Assembly: GCA_020746105.1 (NCBI GenBank)
Contig: CM036636.1
Coordinates: 5,580,001-5,644,000, forward strand
Direction: 5' to 3'
Length of the DNA stretch: 64,000 nucleotides
Source of the DNA: Trogon surrucura
Lineage: Eukaryota; Chordata; Aves; Trogoniformes; Trogonidae
Below the pieces are notes generated by a model. That model worked only from the letters and a program-made list of their open reading frames with translations, did not search any database and was not told the origin of the DNA. Position 1 is the first letter of the stretch. The number at the start of each line of letters is the position of its first letter. The position numbers and the translations under genes are program-made. Shown here one piece after another: positions 1 to 13,400 of the stretch.

Positions 1-3000
1 CTCAGGTGGCCCCTGACATCCCCGTTCCCCCTGTGCCACCCTGCGGCCAGGGGCTCCCTGTCCCAGCGATGAGCGTTTGAGAGGTCTGGGTGGCCCCAGG
101 ACTGGGGTGAGGAGGAGGAATCTGCCGCCGGTGGTGGAAGCCGGGCTGTGCTGGCCACACATTCCTGTCGGCCACGAAGGGAGGGCCAGAGGAGGGCTGG
201 GACGGGAAGGAGGAGGGTCCGCCACCGCCTCACTCGCCCCAAAGTCCCAACGCTCAGTGCAAGGCGGGAGAGCGCCCGGGAGAGCTTCTCCCGGTCCCGG
301 AGCAGAGGCGGTCGCCGAATCGCACAGGGACGATGACGGCAGTGGGCAGGAGGTTTCCCACCTTGGGACAGGGAAGGTAAGGGGTCTTGGTCCCCTGGGC
401 CACCCCTCGCATGCCGGCGCAGTGAAGGGGTTGGGGAGGGAGAGGCTGGGAAAGGAGCTTTGCTTGGGGCAGGCACAAAGCTTCGGCACAGATGCTGCCG
501 GCGCCACTGCTCGGCTGCCGAGGCCCCCAGCCCACGGCAGCATTTTCTCATGGAATTACCAAGCGCGTCGGCTGCTGAAACTGCAGCCAGACCCAGCACC
601 AGGACAGAGCTGTGACTGTCTCAGGAACTTGGGGGGCTGGTGGCACTGCCAGCTGCTCTGGTGAGTACAGAGCCCCAGCAGCATCAGAGGGTCCCCACGG
701 AGGGCGCACAGAGCTTGCTCAGCCCCTCTGTCCCCCAGAAATTATTTAGGTGCCAGGCCAGCGGGGCTGGGAGCCAAGCAGCACGAGAATGTGTGCAGCT
801 CACCCAGCTGTATTGGCTTTTGGGGAGCGGGGACATGGATCTAAAAAAATTGGGGGCTCAGTGGGACTGCTCTGATGATGGGCGTAGCCGTGCTGTTTGC
901 CAGGGAAACTGAGGCACGAGATTGACCAGAGCTGGACTCGGCATCGGGGGCATTTCTGCCCCTCTGTGCTCTACTTGGAATCCCTGCCACAGCCCCCAGA
1001 CTGGTGCGCAGCCGTCTGCCTGAGCCATCCCCATGGCCGGGCCCTGCTGTGGGACAGGCAGGCGGAAGCGGGACCGGGATAGCGCCGCACCCCAGCCCTT
1101 CCTCCTGCGCAGGAACATCCCTGGGGACGAGGACAGTCTGTTCCTGCCAGGCCATGGCAGGTGCCAGGACAGGCTGCTCGGTGTGGGGCACACCCCTGAC
1201 CATAGCACTGGGCAGGAATGAGCACAGCCCTGGGGGAAATTTTCACTTGCTCCCCCTGGAGCATCCCCAGTGAGGACAGACCCCAAGGACAGCTTGAGGC
1301 TGCCCACGAACAAGAGGGCTTTTCCAGGGATGCACCGTGCAGGATCAGACTCTCGAGTTGGGAAAAGGCACTGCCATGGGACAGGGAGAGGCACCCAGTC
1401 TGTGAAGCCGCTTGGGGCGAGGTGGCGGCCGTGACCCTGGCAGGACCAAGGTGACTAACGGGAGATGACCCGCAGGCAGGTCATCGGGCGGACGTGACTT
1501 GACTTCCCGCCGTGCGCAGCCGTGCATGAGGCACGGGAAATGCCGCTTCCCGTGGGGCGTGGGCAGGCGCTGCCCACCGCTGCTGGAAGAACTCTCTGGC
1601 AGCACCGCCAGCTGAAACCTCGAAGGAGGCAGCTCTACAGAGAGGGAAACTGAGGCACGAGGTGCCCAAACTTGGTTCCCCTGAGGTGCAGCCTATTCAA
1701 AGACAAGCAGAGCCTGGGCTCCAAACCAGGGATCACACGATCACCCTGGACCGTTCCCAGCAGCCAGCCCGGAGCTTGGCACATTTGCAAGTCACTGCGA
1801 TGCCTTCCCGAGCCCAAAACCAGCCGCCACCCCCACCAAAACCCCACTTTCCGCTGCCTTCGTATTAGCGCCAGGTCCCAGCGTCTCAGCCACAGCCGCG
1901 CTCCAAAGGCAGCACTGGAATTTCTCCCAGGCACTCGGCTGCCCCCCAAAAATGCCGTTTCCTCCAGGAATGCGCAGAACCAGGGGGGCTGCGGCGCCCA
2001 GCTCCCCCACCTCCAGGCCCCAGCTGCTGCCCTTCCCCGGCACCGGGGCCTCCCCTGCCCAGGCCCTCGCAGCGTCTCCCAGCTGCTCCCATGCTCCCGA
2101 TTTCCTGCCCGGAGGCCCCCCGGTCCTCCTGCCGGTTTTTCTCACGGCTCTCACCCCACCAGGCACTTCTTTGCGGCCGTGTGAAAGGCAGCCAGCCCAG
2201 CAGGCAGCCCCCAGCTGCCTGGGGGTGTCTGTGTCCATCGCCCCCCTCCCTCCAAATGCTACTCTATGGTTTTTTTTCATCCCAAAAAAACATGGGCTTG
2301 ATTTCCAGCCCTTTTTCTGCTTTCGAGCTAGACAGAGGAGGATGAGGTTCCGGCAGCATGGGTTTGGAGGAGAGGAGCAGAGGTTGCCTGCTGCAGGCCC
2401 TGAGGGGTTCGTGGTGACCCCGTCAGGACCCGCTGTGATGCCGCGGGGCACGTCTGGTGGGACAACGTCTGGCAGCGGTCACCTCTGCCATCCCTGCTTC
2501 CCTTTGGGCGACTGATTTCTGAGCCACCAGGAACCATCTCCACCCTGAAGGGAGCCCAGAGGGGAGAAATTTGGCTCCCAAGGGATGCTACCACTGCAGC
2601 TGCCAGGAGGGGTTTGTGTGCAAGACCCCCAGCAGCTCCCAGTACGAGTCAGGGGCCATGGCAGTAGGTACTGGGTAGAGCAAGGTGGCTCCTGGCAGGA
2701 AATGGACATCCCAGCACTCTGACACCTTCAGATTTGATTAGTTTTTAGTTGCAGCTGCCTGCCCCTGTGCTGGCAGCCGCCTATCCCAGGGCCCTTGCTG
2801 CTGCCCTGTGCTCAGGCAGGTGAGCTCAGGAAGCAGCAGGGGGGACGTCCATGCTGAAGCTTGGCACTGGGGGGGTGACAAGTACTGGGCAAATCTTGCA
2901 GTCTCAGGGCATCACAGTTCAGCCCTGGCTTCAATGGGAGTTTGAATTCTGCGGGGTTGTACGAGACCATAGAGAAACAGTCAGAAATGCTTGCCTGGGT

Positions 3001-3426
3001 ACTACGTCCAAACAACTGTCTACTGGGAATGCATCTCTGCCAGTGAACAGGGCACAAAGCCCCTCACCTTGGTGTGCACTCCCCAGCACTATGACCCGCG
3101 GGGACCCCAGCCTGGCCACCGGGTCTTCCCAGCTCAGTTCACACAGCCCCAAGCCGATTTGGGGAGAGATCTTCTATAAAGGCTTCATTCTTCCCTGATC
3201 GCATTAGAGAGGCTAAACCTTGCACCGAGAGTGGGTGCAAAGCAGCCAGGAACAGTGCTGGGGCCCTGGGAACCTCTCCCAAAACTGTGGTTGTGCTCTC
3301 AGCCCCGTGACAAGGCAAGGGACGCAGACCCCGACTGCCCCCAGCTGTGACATCACTGCCTTTGGCCTGACTGTCACGACTTACTGCCCTTTACTTACAT
3401 ATTTTTCTTTTTCCCCTTCTTTCTAG
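1..3426. other. Non-coding sequence, probably intron of the long SH2D3C isoform
   Basis: No exon with convincing coding content or a homologous protein segment was recognised here. Several open frames exist on both strands, but they reflect high GC content. Because a long-isoform exon lies at 3427, this stretch is most simply intronic. Confidence 0.5.
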
Positions 3427-3466
3427 CCACCATGATGGCCTGGAGTCTGGCAGTGAATACGTGAAG
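3427..3466 (+). CDS. SH2D3C: SH2D3C alternative upstream coding exon (longer isoform)
   Basis: A 40-nt exon sits between a pyrimidine-rich acceptor (ending tttctag) and a GTAAGA donor. In phase (one leftover base, then 13 codons) it reads HHDGLESGSEYVK. This matches the EAGSDYVK stretch that directly precedes FSKEKYILD in the long human isoform. It ends in phase 0, so it can join the exon at 13555 and skip the short-isoform first exon at 7408. The exons 5' of it, which encode the Lys/Phe-rich N terminus, were not found and probably lie left of the window. An ATG within the exon is in another frame and stops at once, so it is not a start. Confidence 0.8.
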
Positions 3467-6400
3467 GTAAGAGGCTGAGCGCGATCGCAGCTTGCCCCGA
3501 CTCGGTGCCAGCGGTGGAGGAGGGATGGTGGCCCCAGTGCTGGCTGGGTCCTATGCTCTGCACCCCATGTCCGACTACCTCCTTCAGGCTCCCTCTTTGG
3601 CCCTGGAAGAAATTCCCTGCCAGAAACAGCGAGGCTGGAGGGTGCAGAGGAGACACAAGCCCTACATGGTCGACCCCATGCTGCTCCCACAGGAGCTGCC
3701 TGTGTTTCGTGCTCCCCATCACTAGCAAACACTGCAGACGCAGGAGCAGCCTCCTCCCTCTGCCTCCACGTAAAGAAACGGAAGGGTTTGAGCCACTTTC
3801 GTGGTTGTCACATGAAAGTCCGTGTAAATCTCTCCAAATCTCTTGCTTATCCTCCAGCAAACTATTAACATTCCTGAGGACTCTTCATGTCTGGCCAGAA
3901 ATTCATTAGTGAGGCGCCTGGCTCCAGAGGAGAGTGGGCCCTTTCGCAGGAGGCTGCTGGCACAATGGGAGCTGGGCAGGCGCAGAGGAACGGTGGCAGG
4001 GATGCTGTGTGGTTTGGGGATGGAGCACTGAAAACCTGCCTGGGTGGTCACTGCCATGCAATGGCCTTTGGGGAGTTTGTCTGAGAAGGGTTGGAGCCTC
4101 CTGAGTTGCCCGATGGGAATGTAATGCCACTGGGCAGACACGGTTGTTGAGAAGTGCCTCGAGGTGCCCGGTTTGAGTGGTGGAATTAGTACGGAGCCCT
4201 GAACCTTCGTCTTTTGGACCTGGGACTCTTGATGGCACCTGTAGCCAGACATGGAAATGTGGGTACCCCCTGTGGTCACACCAATTGACAGGTTCAGGAG
4301 AGAGCTGGCTGAGCTCTGAGCTCATCTGCTCCTCCTAACAGGGCTCACCCCGCTCTGAGTCCAGCCTTGGGGCTAACGAGGACCCTGCATGCCAGGTGGG
4401 ATGTGGCTTTTTGATCTGTAGCACAGCAACACCCTGGGTGGGATGTCCTTCCTCTCCTCTGACTTTAGCCATGTGAGACTGGTAGAGAGGGAGCTCACAG
4501 GGCTGGAAGTGGGACATGTGTCGGAGCAACGAGGCTCCGACTGGGCTTTGCAGGCTAGAGCCCTGGTGTGGGGCACCTCAGAACGCACAGGAAAGCTCTT
4601 GCTCTCAGGCAAGTCCTGTGAGGGCAAGGAGGTGATGAGGGGCAGAGCTGGGTGGTTTTGGGTGTTTTCCCATTTTAGGTCTTGTGAGTTAATAGGCTGA
4701 AACAACACAGGTGTGGAGCAACAGGTACAGCTTTGCCTTTGGGACAGAGTTCTTTTTGGTGAGACAGGACAATTCTCTGCTCTCCAGGCAGATGCCAGAC
4801 CTGAGCCATCTGGCCTTAATTTCTCACCCGTCCCCGTGGTGTTCAGATACGGCCCATGGGCTGTGATTTATACGCCACTTCAGTTGCAGAAGCAACTGAT
4901 GGCTGCAGTGACAGCAGCTATTTTAGTCAAATAAGTAATTATCTGGAGTGTGAGTGACCAGGATGATGGGGGCACTGGGGCTGATTACAGGTGCTGTGCC
5001 TGGCTGGAAGCCTGTGCAGCTGTGGGGTGCTGAGCACCCGGCAGTGTTTGGCCCCAGGGCCCGCAAGGTTCAAGATGGGAAGGTGACTGCTGTGCCTGGG
5101 ATCCTTTGGGAACAAGGGGAGATGGGGCTGGGACCCACCACTGGAACTGATCCTGTCTTTATGGCTGGGAAGGAAATGAGCAGAGGGCAAACACAGGCTG
5201 CAAGGGTGAGCAGAGGAAAGACGAGAAGAGCCAGTGGGGAGTCAGGAGGAGAAAGAGGACCCACTGCAAAGCCCTCACTAGCAAAGACTGCCGGGCAGGT
5301 CTGTGTCCAGATGTGTGCCAAGAAACTGCCAAACACCAGCCCTTGAGCTTCAGCCACAAGCCAGCCATGGCAGGCTCTCCCCTCACCATGTCTGCCGTGG
5401 TTAGAGGGGCAACCAGGAGCTAGGGAGAGTCTGAAAGCCAGGATCAATAAGCCCTTGGTAATTAACATGCTTTAATAATAGCCTAAGGGTTGGCGTTTCC
5501 AAGCTGCCTGGGGGATCTGCACACCCGGCTCCATTTGCTAACATCCCAGCCAGCCTAGCTTTGGCCCTGGTGTGGGTGAAGAAGCTGCAGAACGGCATTA
5601 CCCTTCAGGGAAGCAGCAGCTGGTAAAGCTGTCGTGCATCCCCGGAAAAGCTCAGTTGGAGGTTTTCGGCTTCCCCCTATGGAGAGGCAGCACAGGCACA
5701 GCCGGGGGGCATCTCCCCATAAGGCTACCACTCACTCCCCCAGCAAAAGCCTTGAAGGGAATCCACAGAGCCCGTCGCGGGGGAGAAGCCTTGGCAGAAG
5801 GATGATTCACCACGGGATCCTTTCGGAGCAGCGTCTCCCTGCGCGCTGCCATCTGGTCTGTCCCTCAGCCCCCGTGTAAGAGGAGAGGAGGTGAGCCGGT
5901 GCTCCCTGCCTGTCCCAGGGGGGGCGATCCCCACGGATCACCCCTGGCAGCCGTGAGCAACCACATGCTGTCCCCCTTCCTCCGGCGCCTCAGCCCCGTC
6001 CTGCCACAACCCCACGCTGCTCTCCCGTCTCCTCCCTCCCCTGCAAAACCAGGGGCAGAGCGTGGTCCCAAGCTCCCTTTGTTCTGCGCGGAGGAGCTGC
6101 TCCGGGGACCTGTATCTCATCAGCCCCGGCTGCCACCTCCCCGCCTGGGGATGCAAGGGGCTCGCTTGAATTAATTAACCGGGAGGCTGTGGGGTTCCAT
6201 GGTTGATGGCAGCAAGGATACCTCTCCCAGCTCACAGCATCCCTTTGGGCAGGGGGCTGTTGAGAGACAGGAGGGTCGTCAGGCCAGGACACGCGGCGCG
6301 GGTGGGAACGTAAAGCCCCCCAGTTACCAAAGCACGGCCAAACCCGTTCCGTGTTGGTGTGGGACAGCTGATGGAGACTGTCTGGGTGGGCAAAGCAGGT

Positions 6401-6780
6401 GCAGAGCTCCCTGCCAGGTGCTGGGGGGGCCCTGCCCATCCCTTCGTGCAGGGCAGGGCGCTGGCAGTGGGTTCAGACAGGGGTTTGGGTTTTTTTTTTG
6501 CTGAGAGTCAGGGCTGGAGCAACACTTTGAGTCATCAGCGCTGCCTCGCACATCGCATACATGAAACCGTGGCCTTAATTAAACCAAAGCGGAGCCTTAA
6601 TTAAACACAACTCGACGACTGCCTACACGGGAAGCAGGCAGCCGGCTCCACACCGCATGAGGCGGGCACTGGTGTGTGTCCCCCAGAGGTGTCGCCGCAG
6701 TGGGGGTGAAGGAAGACAGGGTGGGCAAGAGGTGACGAGGCTGATCCTGACCTGGGTGCGGCACTAGGAAGAGCAGGTGG
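3467..6780. other. SH2D3C long-isoform intron, no gene seen
   Basis: Unique GC-rich sequence between the 3427-3466 exon and the minisatellite before the short-isoform promoter. Two TTAATTAA-containing segments near 6573 and 6598 form a small AT-rich island. No coding exon or RNA gene was recognised. Confidence 0.5.
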
Positions 6781-6789
6781 ATTTGGGAT

Positions 6790-7205
6790 GGGGAGATCAG
6801 GGGTGCCAGGTCCCCTTAGGGGTGCCCAATCCCCTCAGATGAGCTGGGTGCCCTCAGAGGAACCGGGTCTCCTCAGGGCACAGGCAGCCTGGGTGCTGGT
6901 TCCCTTCAGGGGTGCCGAGTTCCTTCAGGGGAGCTGGTTCTCCTCGGAGGAACCAAGTCCCCTCGGGGCACCAGCAGCCAGGGTGCTGGTTCCCTCAGGG
7001 GTGCCTGATCCCCTCAAAGGAGCCGGTTCCCCTCAGGGGTGCTGGTTGCCCTCAGGAGAACCGATTCCCCTCAGGGCACGGGCAGACGGGGTGCCGGTTC
7101 CCTTCAGGGGTGCCGGTTCCCTTCAGGGGAGCTGGTTCTCCTCAGAGGAACCGAGTCCCCTCAGGGCTCCCGCAGCCGGGCTGCCGCTTCCCCTCGGTGG
7201 AGCCG
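6790..7205. repeat. GC-rich minisatellite with higher-order structure
   Basis: About 20-24 bp subunits of the type GGTGCTGGTTCCCCTCAGGG recur across the whole interval. They group into larger units of roughly 70-110 bp, starting near 6842, 6932, 7021 and 7130; each begins with a GAGCTGG/GAGCCGG motif and contains a GAGGAACC or GAGAACC block. Copies are diverged. The array ends about 200 bp before the short-isoform start codon of SH2D3C. Open frames across it are a by-product of the stop-free repeat unit. Confidence 0.9.
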
Positions 7206-7407
7206 GGTCCCCGGGGCCCGCGGGTTCGGGGCGGGCGGCCCCGCGGGGCGGGCCGGGGCGGAGCCGCCGCTCCAGCACCGCCCTCCCGCTGCCGACAAGG
7301 GATGAGGTAATCGGGGAAGCGGCTGAAATTGAAGCCCGGCGGCGGCGGCGGTAGCGGCGGTGCAGCCCGGGCCGGGCCGGGTCAGCCCGGGCCGGGCTCG
7401 CCGCGCC
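7195..7407 (+). promoter_or_regulatory. SH2D3C: CpG-island promoter and 5' UTR of the SH2D3C short isoform
   Basis: Very CpG-dense, with runs of CGG and CCGGGCC, leading straight into the start codon at 7408. The island continues into the first intron to about 7950. No TATA box was seen. The promoter role is inferred from position and base composition. Confidence 0.7.
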
Positions 7408-10400
7408 ATGACGGAGCGGTGCAGCCTGTGGAGCGCCCTGTCGGCCGCCGCCTGCTGCTTCTACCGTGGCTCCTTCATGCAGGTCCAGGTGAGCGGGGGG
7501 GACCCGGGCAGGAGTGGGGGGGACACCCGGCTGCCCCGCGATCCGTGGCCGAGACCTCGGGGTGTGCGCTCCCCGCGCGGCGAAAGCGGCGAGGACAGAG
7601 CGGCAAGGGGGGAGCGCCGGGGGCAAGGACTGACCCCCGGGGGCGAGGGCCGACCCCCGGCCCCGCCGTCGGACAGCTCCGGCCCCCGGGGCTGCAGCGA
7701 CCGAGCGTGGGTGCGAGGAGCAAGGACCCCCCGGGGAGCCCCGGTGCCCCCCGGCAGGAGGGAGCCGGCAGGGCCGGGGGCTCCGTCAGGGAGGGAGCGA
7801 GTGGGAGGTGAAGCCGAGCGCTGGGTCGCGGGGCAGAGCTCGGCCCCTGCCGCAGCCGAAGGTGCCGCATCCCGCACTGGTGCCGGGCAGCGCGGGGGCC
7901 GGAGGCAGCCCTCGGGAAGGGGAGGCGCTCAGCATCCCCCCGAAAGATGCCATGTACTGGGAGCATCGCCGAGCACAGAGGAGAGACCGAGCCCAGATGA
8001 ACATGCAGCTTCTTGGCCCGAGTCTCCACGTATGTGCTGCACCGCACAGGTCTGACTGGTGGGAGAAAGCTGGGATCCATCTGTCACCTGTCCTGTGGTG
8101 CTTCCAGCATTGCCGCTGTCTGGGCATGAGTCTAGGTGTCCTATTTTTGGACTCTGGCATTGGCGCAGGAGGGGCACTGTGCTAGGAATTGGTTCCCTCA
8201 TTTATCGAGTCACAGAGCAAAGGTGTTCAGGATTGCAAGAGCCAAGCAGGCTCTGGTCTGAAGCAAGAGCTGTAGCATACTGCAAGTTAGAAGGGAACTG
8301 GCAGCCAAGAGAGCTGGCAGTCGTGTTCAGTACTCCTGCTGAGAGAGGTAGGTGCCGAGCTTTAGAGATTATGCTGGGTAAGACGGAGCCCAGAAGCAGC
8401 ATTTCAAGTCTTGTCATGATTGCGGCTGATCTCAGTGCAAAGCCATGGATTTTGATTGCTAGTGGGGGTGAAGATGGAAAAGCAGAAGAGCTTTTCCTGG
8501 TTGTCCAAAGCTTACTGAGCAACACAAGGTGACATGCCCTAGCACAGCAGTACTTGGGCTGCGTATCGCAGGGGTGATGGGGTGCTTTCAGGGAGCTGCT
8601 GTCAGAACAAGGGAGAGACAGGTAAGCATCTGGCTCTCACACAGGGATGCAAGAGGGGATGGAGGGCACTCCATCCCAACCCCAGAAAGAGTTAAAAGTG
8701 AAGCCCTAAGTGCTCACCTGGCTCAGCCAGATCTTTCACCATCTATTTGTGTCCAAGCGTGCCCAGCAAACACACACTGAAGTCCCCATGAATGACTGGA
8801 GCGCTTCCAGCTGACAGCCGCATCCCTGCTCACCGCCAATGGCAGTGCACCCAGCCTGGGAAGCACTGACATCATTTCTGGCCAATAGCAGCTCCGAAAA
8901 GGGATGCAGCAGCAGCCGCTGCCGCCGTCTTGGAGTGAGATAAGTAATATATAGATGGATGGAAATGTGTGTATACACACACCCCATCACTGCACTGGAG
9001 ACCCTCTCCCCCAGGGCAGCGGTAGCAGTGCTCTCTGCCACCCCGCTGCACAGCGTGGGGCACTTGTCCCACCTTAGAGCACCCAGATGTTCCCGGCCAC
9101 CAACCCCAGCTGCACCCCACCCCTGCCAGCAAGACGTAATTGCTCCAGAGCTGCCACAAAGGAGCACAGACAAGAGGAGAGAAGACCCAGTGGGTAGCCA
9201 GGACCTGACCTAGGAAGGGCTTTGAATGCTGAGACAAAGATGTTAAGTCAAGCTCTGCCTTCAGTGGGGACTAATGGAGGTGTGGCATCCCCAAGAGATG
9301 CCTTCAGTCACCCTTGGGGTGAACAGGTGAGCTGGTGCCTCCTCAGGGGCCCTTTAGACATCCAGAGTCATTGCAAGAGGAACAAATAATTTCTTTCCAT
9401 ATGTAGGATTGACTGGATGGATGGATCACAGAAGAGCACGCTAACTAAAAGCAAGCCCATAAAAACTTAAGGGTTGTTTGTGGCAGAATTTTCTCTCTGT
9501 GGTCACGCGGGATGGACTAACCATTCTCGGGTGATACCTGGCAGCTGGACTGGTGAGCACAGCAGTCCTGCACCAGGCAGGCACTTAGACTGGTTCTTGG
9601 GTTTGCCATGATGCTGGCTGCCTCTCAGCAAGAATGTTTGCTTTGAAATACTTCACTAAAATAGCCCATTGCCAGGTGCAGGGGAAGCAGAGAAGACCCC
9701 TCACATGATTCTTGGGCTTTCCCCATACACCTGCTCCCAATGGCTTGTTACGCCATTTCCTCCCAGTTCTGTTTTCCAGGCCCCGCAGCCGCTCCAGCAG
9801 GCAGAGCAGGGTTGGAAAACTCCAGAAGGGGCTGGGATTTCCCTAGTGAGGGTCTCAGCACAGGGTGGGCAGCATGAGAGCAGGAGGGAGAGCAGATGCG
9901 CTCAGTGCCTCCAGGTTAGTCAGATGATATTGGTGGAGGAGTGGGCCAGGGTGTGAGTACACCTTGCTCTCGGAGCTGACTTCATCCTCAGCTGCGACTC
10001 CTCCAGATCTGGGAGGGGGGAGCAGGAAAACAGACTGCAGATCGCTCCCGTTTCATGAGATTACCTTTGCAAAGAGCGAAAACCAAATGCCAGCCTCTGA
10101 AGCTCTCCTTATGCCAGGCAGAGCGCAGCCACCGTTTCACATGTATCGCAGCTGTCAGCACCCTCCATCCCCCCAGCTCTCGCCCTCCCACTGCCAGTTC
10201 CAGTCCTCGCCCCTTGGCTGGGAGTGGAGGCGCTTCCTCCCCCAGGAAAGCAGCAGGGAGAGTCAGGGAAGCGGCAGGGATGGAGAGTCCTGGGAACTGC
10301 CCTCATAGCACCAGAGGATTCCCCAGCCCCAGGACTGTAAAACTGCCCATGGGGTGCTGACGAGGAGCTCTCCTTTCTCCAGCCAAGCCAGCCTGGCTGC

Positions 10401-13400
10401 TGGTTGGGATTCCTCAAGCAGAGTTTGGCATCATCTCCGGCAGCTCCTGAGCTGGTTTGTCTGGTGTGGCTGGTTCAGAGAACTGCTCTAATCCCCGTTT
10501 CTTCCCACTCAGCTACCAGAGGCCTTGGGGCTCTCCATGCAGGAGGCCAGCACCACGCACTCGAGCTCAGTGCTAGTGGAAGCCAAGGTTTTTCTCCTCT
10601 CACCCAACCCACTAGTATGCAAGACCGCACGTGGGGCTGTACATCTTTTGACGTCCTCTTGGCACAGCCGAGAGTGCCAAGCAGTGCCCTTTTCAGTGCG
10701 GCGCTCAGACATCCGCTTACACGCTCCTGACAGCGCTCGGCTGGCCCGCGCCGCCTTGCCACACCGTGCCTTGCCATCGCCTCGGCGCCCGGCCAGCTGG
10801 CAGCCCGCGAGCCGGCCTCCTTCGAGACACGCTGCCGAGTGGAGGAGAGTCGAGTGCTGCTCGGGGGCTGGAGGAAGCACGTCCCTCCACAGCACGTGGG
10901 TCTTTTGCACCATGGTCTTGCAGGGAGACTAGGTCTCGCACGGAGAGAGGAGCAGCAAAGTGATTTTGGCAGCAACTGGAGCACACTGGGAGAGTGTGAG
11001 AGACTCAGGAGGACCAGTTATCAGAATCGCATCACAACAAGGAAAAGGGCTCCCTAAGATCAGTCTCCAGCTGCTTCCCCAGTTATCAGAGCTACACAGT
11101 CACGCCAAGCAGTGGCTTTTTGGTGGCCGTGCCAATCAAATAGGATCTCAGTGACCAACCAAGGAGCCAAAGGGACAGAGCCCTCCCCACTGCTGGAGAA
11201 GGTGTCTCACAGCACCCTCTGCTCACGACTGGCCTCCCTTCCCCATCTGCAAGACGTAAAACCTCCCTCGCCTCTCTCAAACCTCCTGTTCTCTCCTGCT
11301 AGCTTCGCACCTGGCTCCTGGCATACATGCCAGCCGGCTGCTGCCCAAATCTGGGCTTGGAGATGCAGGGCGCTGCTCAGCTGGGTTTGTGTTTGTTATC
11401 CTGCGCATTTGCATGGGGAGGATTTGGGGGGAAACCCAGATGTACAACGCTGAGCAGACCAGGCACTAATCCCCGCCTCCAGGGCCAGTGGGGGAGCGCC
11501 AGCTCCAAACCGCTCCCGACTCTGCTCTGACAGCTTTAGCCTGCACAGACAGGAGAGGCTCCTGGGGAGTCCCTCCTAACCCCAGAGTTTTGACAGGGGG
11601 CGGGGGTGCCACAGCCAAGTGTCCTCCAGTGCTGCTTGGCCAAGCCAGGTCTACTCTGTGGCAGTAGATGGGTTGTCATGGAAACGGCATCTGCTTGGCC
11701 TCAGCCCCCCGGGAGGCAGCCGGACCTCAGCAGCATCCGCCGGCTACTCTATTTCTAATAGGGCTCAGCGGCGCCAGGTGGCTTTGTCTCCACGAGTGCC
11801 CCAGGGCAGCAGCGAGCGCTCTGCTCCCTGCCACCCTCAGTCACAAGGGCACACACAACCTGCCTGTCTCCTGGTTCAGGTCCCCACAGCTCCAGCAAGC
11901 AGGACCCTCGCATGGGGAGGATAAACACGGTTGGGTGAGCAAGTCTGAGTCCAGCCCATACTGTTTTCACAGATTGCTTCCGCTGTCCCAGCACCTTTTG
12001 ACTCGACAGGAGCTGGGGAGGGAGGAACAGGCGTGGGTCCAGGCTGGTGAGGGCAAGTCCTGGAGAGCACAGCCCATCACAGAGGCTTCCCCTTCCCCAG
12101 ACTGGAGCAGGGTCCCTGGGACAGCATCGCTGCCTGGCTTAGCTCATGAATGGAGCATCTCCTCTGGGGAAGGGTGGGAGCTGGGGCAGGCTCCTTCTGT
12201 GAGTGACTTGGATGGGTCCTAAGAGCACTGGGTACAAGGCAGCAGAGCAGCGCAGTGCTCTAAGCTTTCCCCTCCTCACAACTGCTAGAGGGGCAGAGGA
12301 AATCAATCTGGGACACAGAAGATGAGGTGCTGGGGAAAGAGGTCAGCTCTGAGGCAGGTCGCTGGTGTGTTGGTGGGAGGCTGCAGCCCCCAGTGCTCTG
12401 GGGACTCAGCTGCTGCCCGTGGCCAGCCAGGAGTGCCAGCCTGCTCCTCAGGCAGTGCCAGAGCAGTATCAGCAGGGTTTCAAGCCTGTGCCTGTCCTCG
12501 AAGATGCCAGCAGCACCCTTCCCTAACAAAAGCCAAGGAGCTGGGCCAGCCTACAATGCCTCCTCACACCGGCACTGTGGTGCAGCCAGGCCACCGAGTC
12601 ACCCTTGCTCATGGGACACACCAATAGCCCCATCCAAGCTCCCCGGTCTGTGGCAGTGGCACACACATCCTTCTTGAAGGACAGCACCTGTCTGAGATGT
12701 GGGGGGAACCCCAAGAGCTCCACCATGCAATGATGCCAAGGCACTAGCATTGGCACCACAACAGGGCTCACCTCAAAGCCATCAAGCCGACCGGGGAACC
12801 AGCCTCATGTGTGAAGCACGCAGGAAGCCTAAACCTGTGCTCGCATCCCCAGGCAAGCACCAGCTCCACCATGCTGGCAGCTCGGCATCCTCAGCTGCCC
12901 TCTGGGAACGCTGGCAAAGCCGTGGGCAGGGAGCATGGCCGGCTCCAACCACCAGGAGACATGACGCCATCCCTTATCTCTTGGGGAGGGGGAGGAAGGG
13001 AGGGGGGCAAATTGCATCCTCCAGGCTCAGGTGCACCAGAGCTGGTAAAAGCTAATTTTGATGCAGAAGGTTCCCTTTACATTTGTCATTATTATTCATG
13101 CCACCATCAGGCTAAACACAGCGAGTTAACCCTTTAGAGGAAGGACCGCAGTGGATGTTTTGAGGAGGAGGAATAATGCAGGTTTCCTCCTGGCAGTGGT
13201 TCAGCCCTGGAGATGTTTGAGAGGGAACTGGAACAGGCTTTCTTCTTCCCAACCACACTCGGCTCTGAGCTGGGACAGAATGCTGGGGCCAGGGTGGTCA
13301 GGCATGATGGGGACATACCACCAGGAGACCCTCCAAGTGCTGCTGTGGCAGGACCTGACCACCCACAGGCACGTTACTCCACACGCAACCTTTGCCACAA

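Noticed and set aside
6788..7354. 188-aa open frame on the + strand with repeated SEEP/SPQG-type motifs
   Set aside because: It translates the minisatellite; the region is open in all three frames, has no start context and no homologue that I recognise.
13140..13300. Possible diverged CR1 fragment (CCCTGGAGATGTTTGAGAGG)
   Set aside because: Only a short stretch resembles the CR1 3' region and the diagnostic ATTCTATG end is missing.
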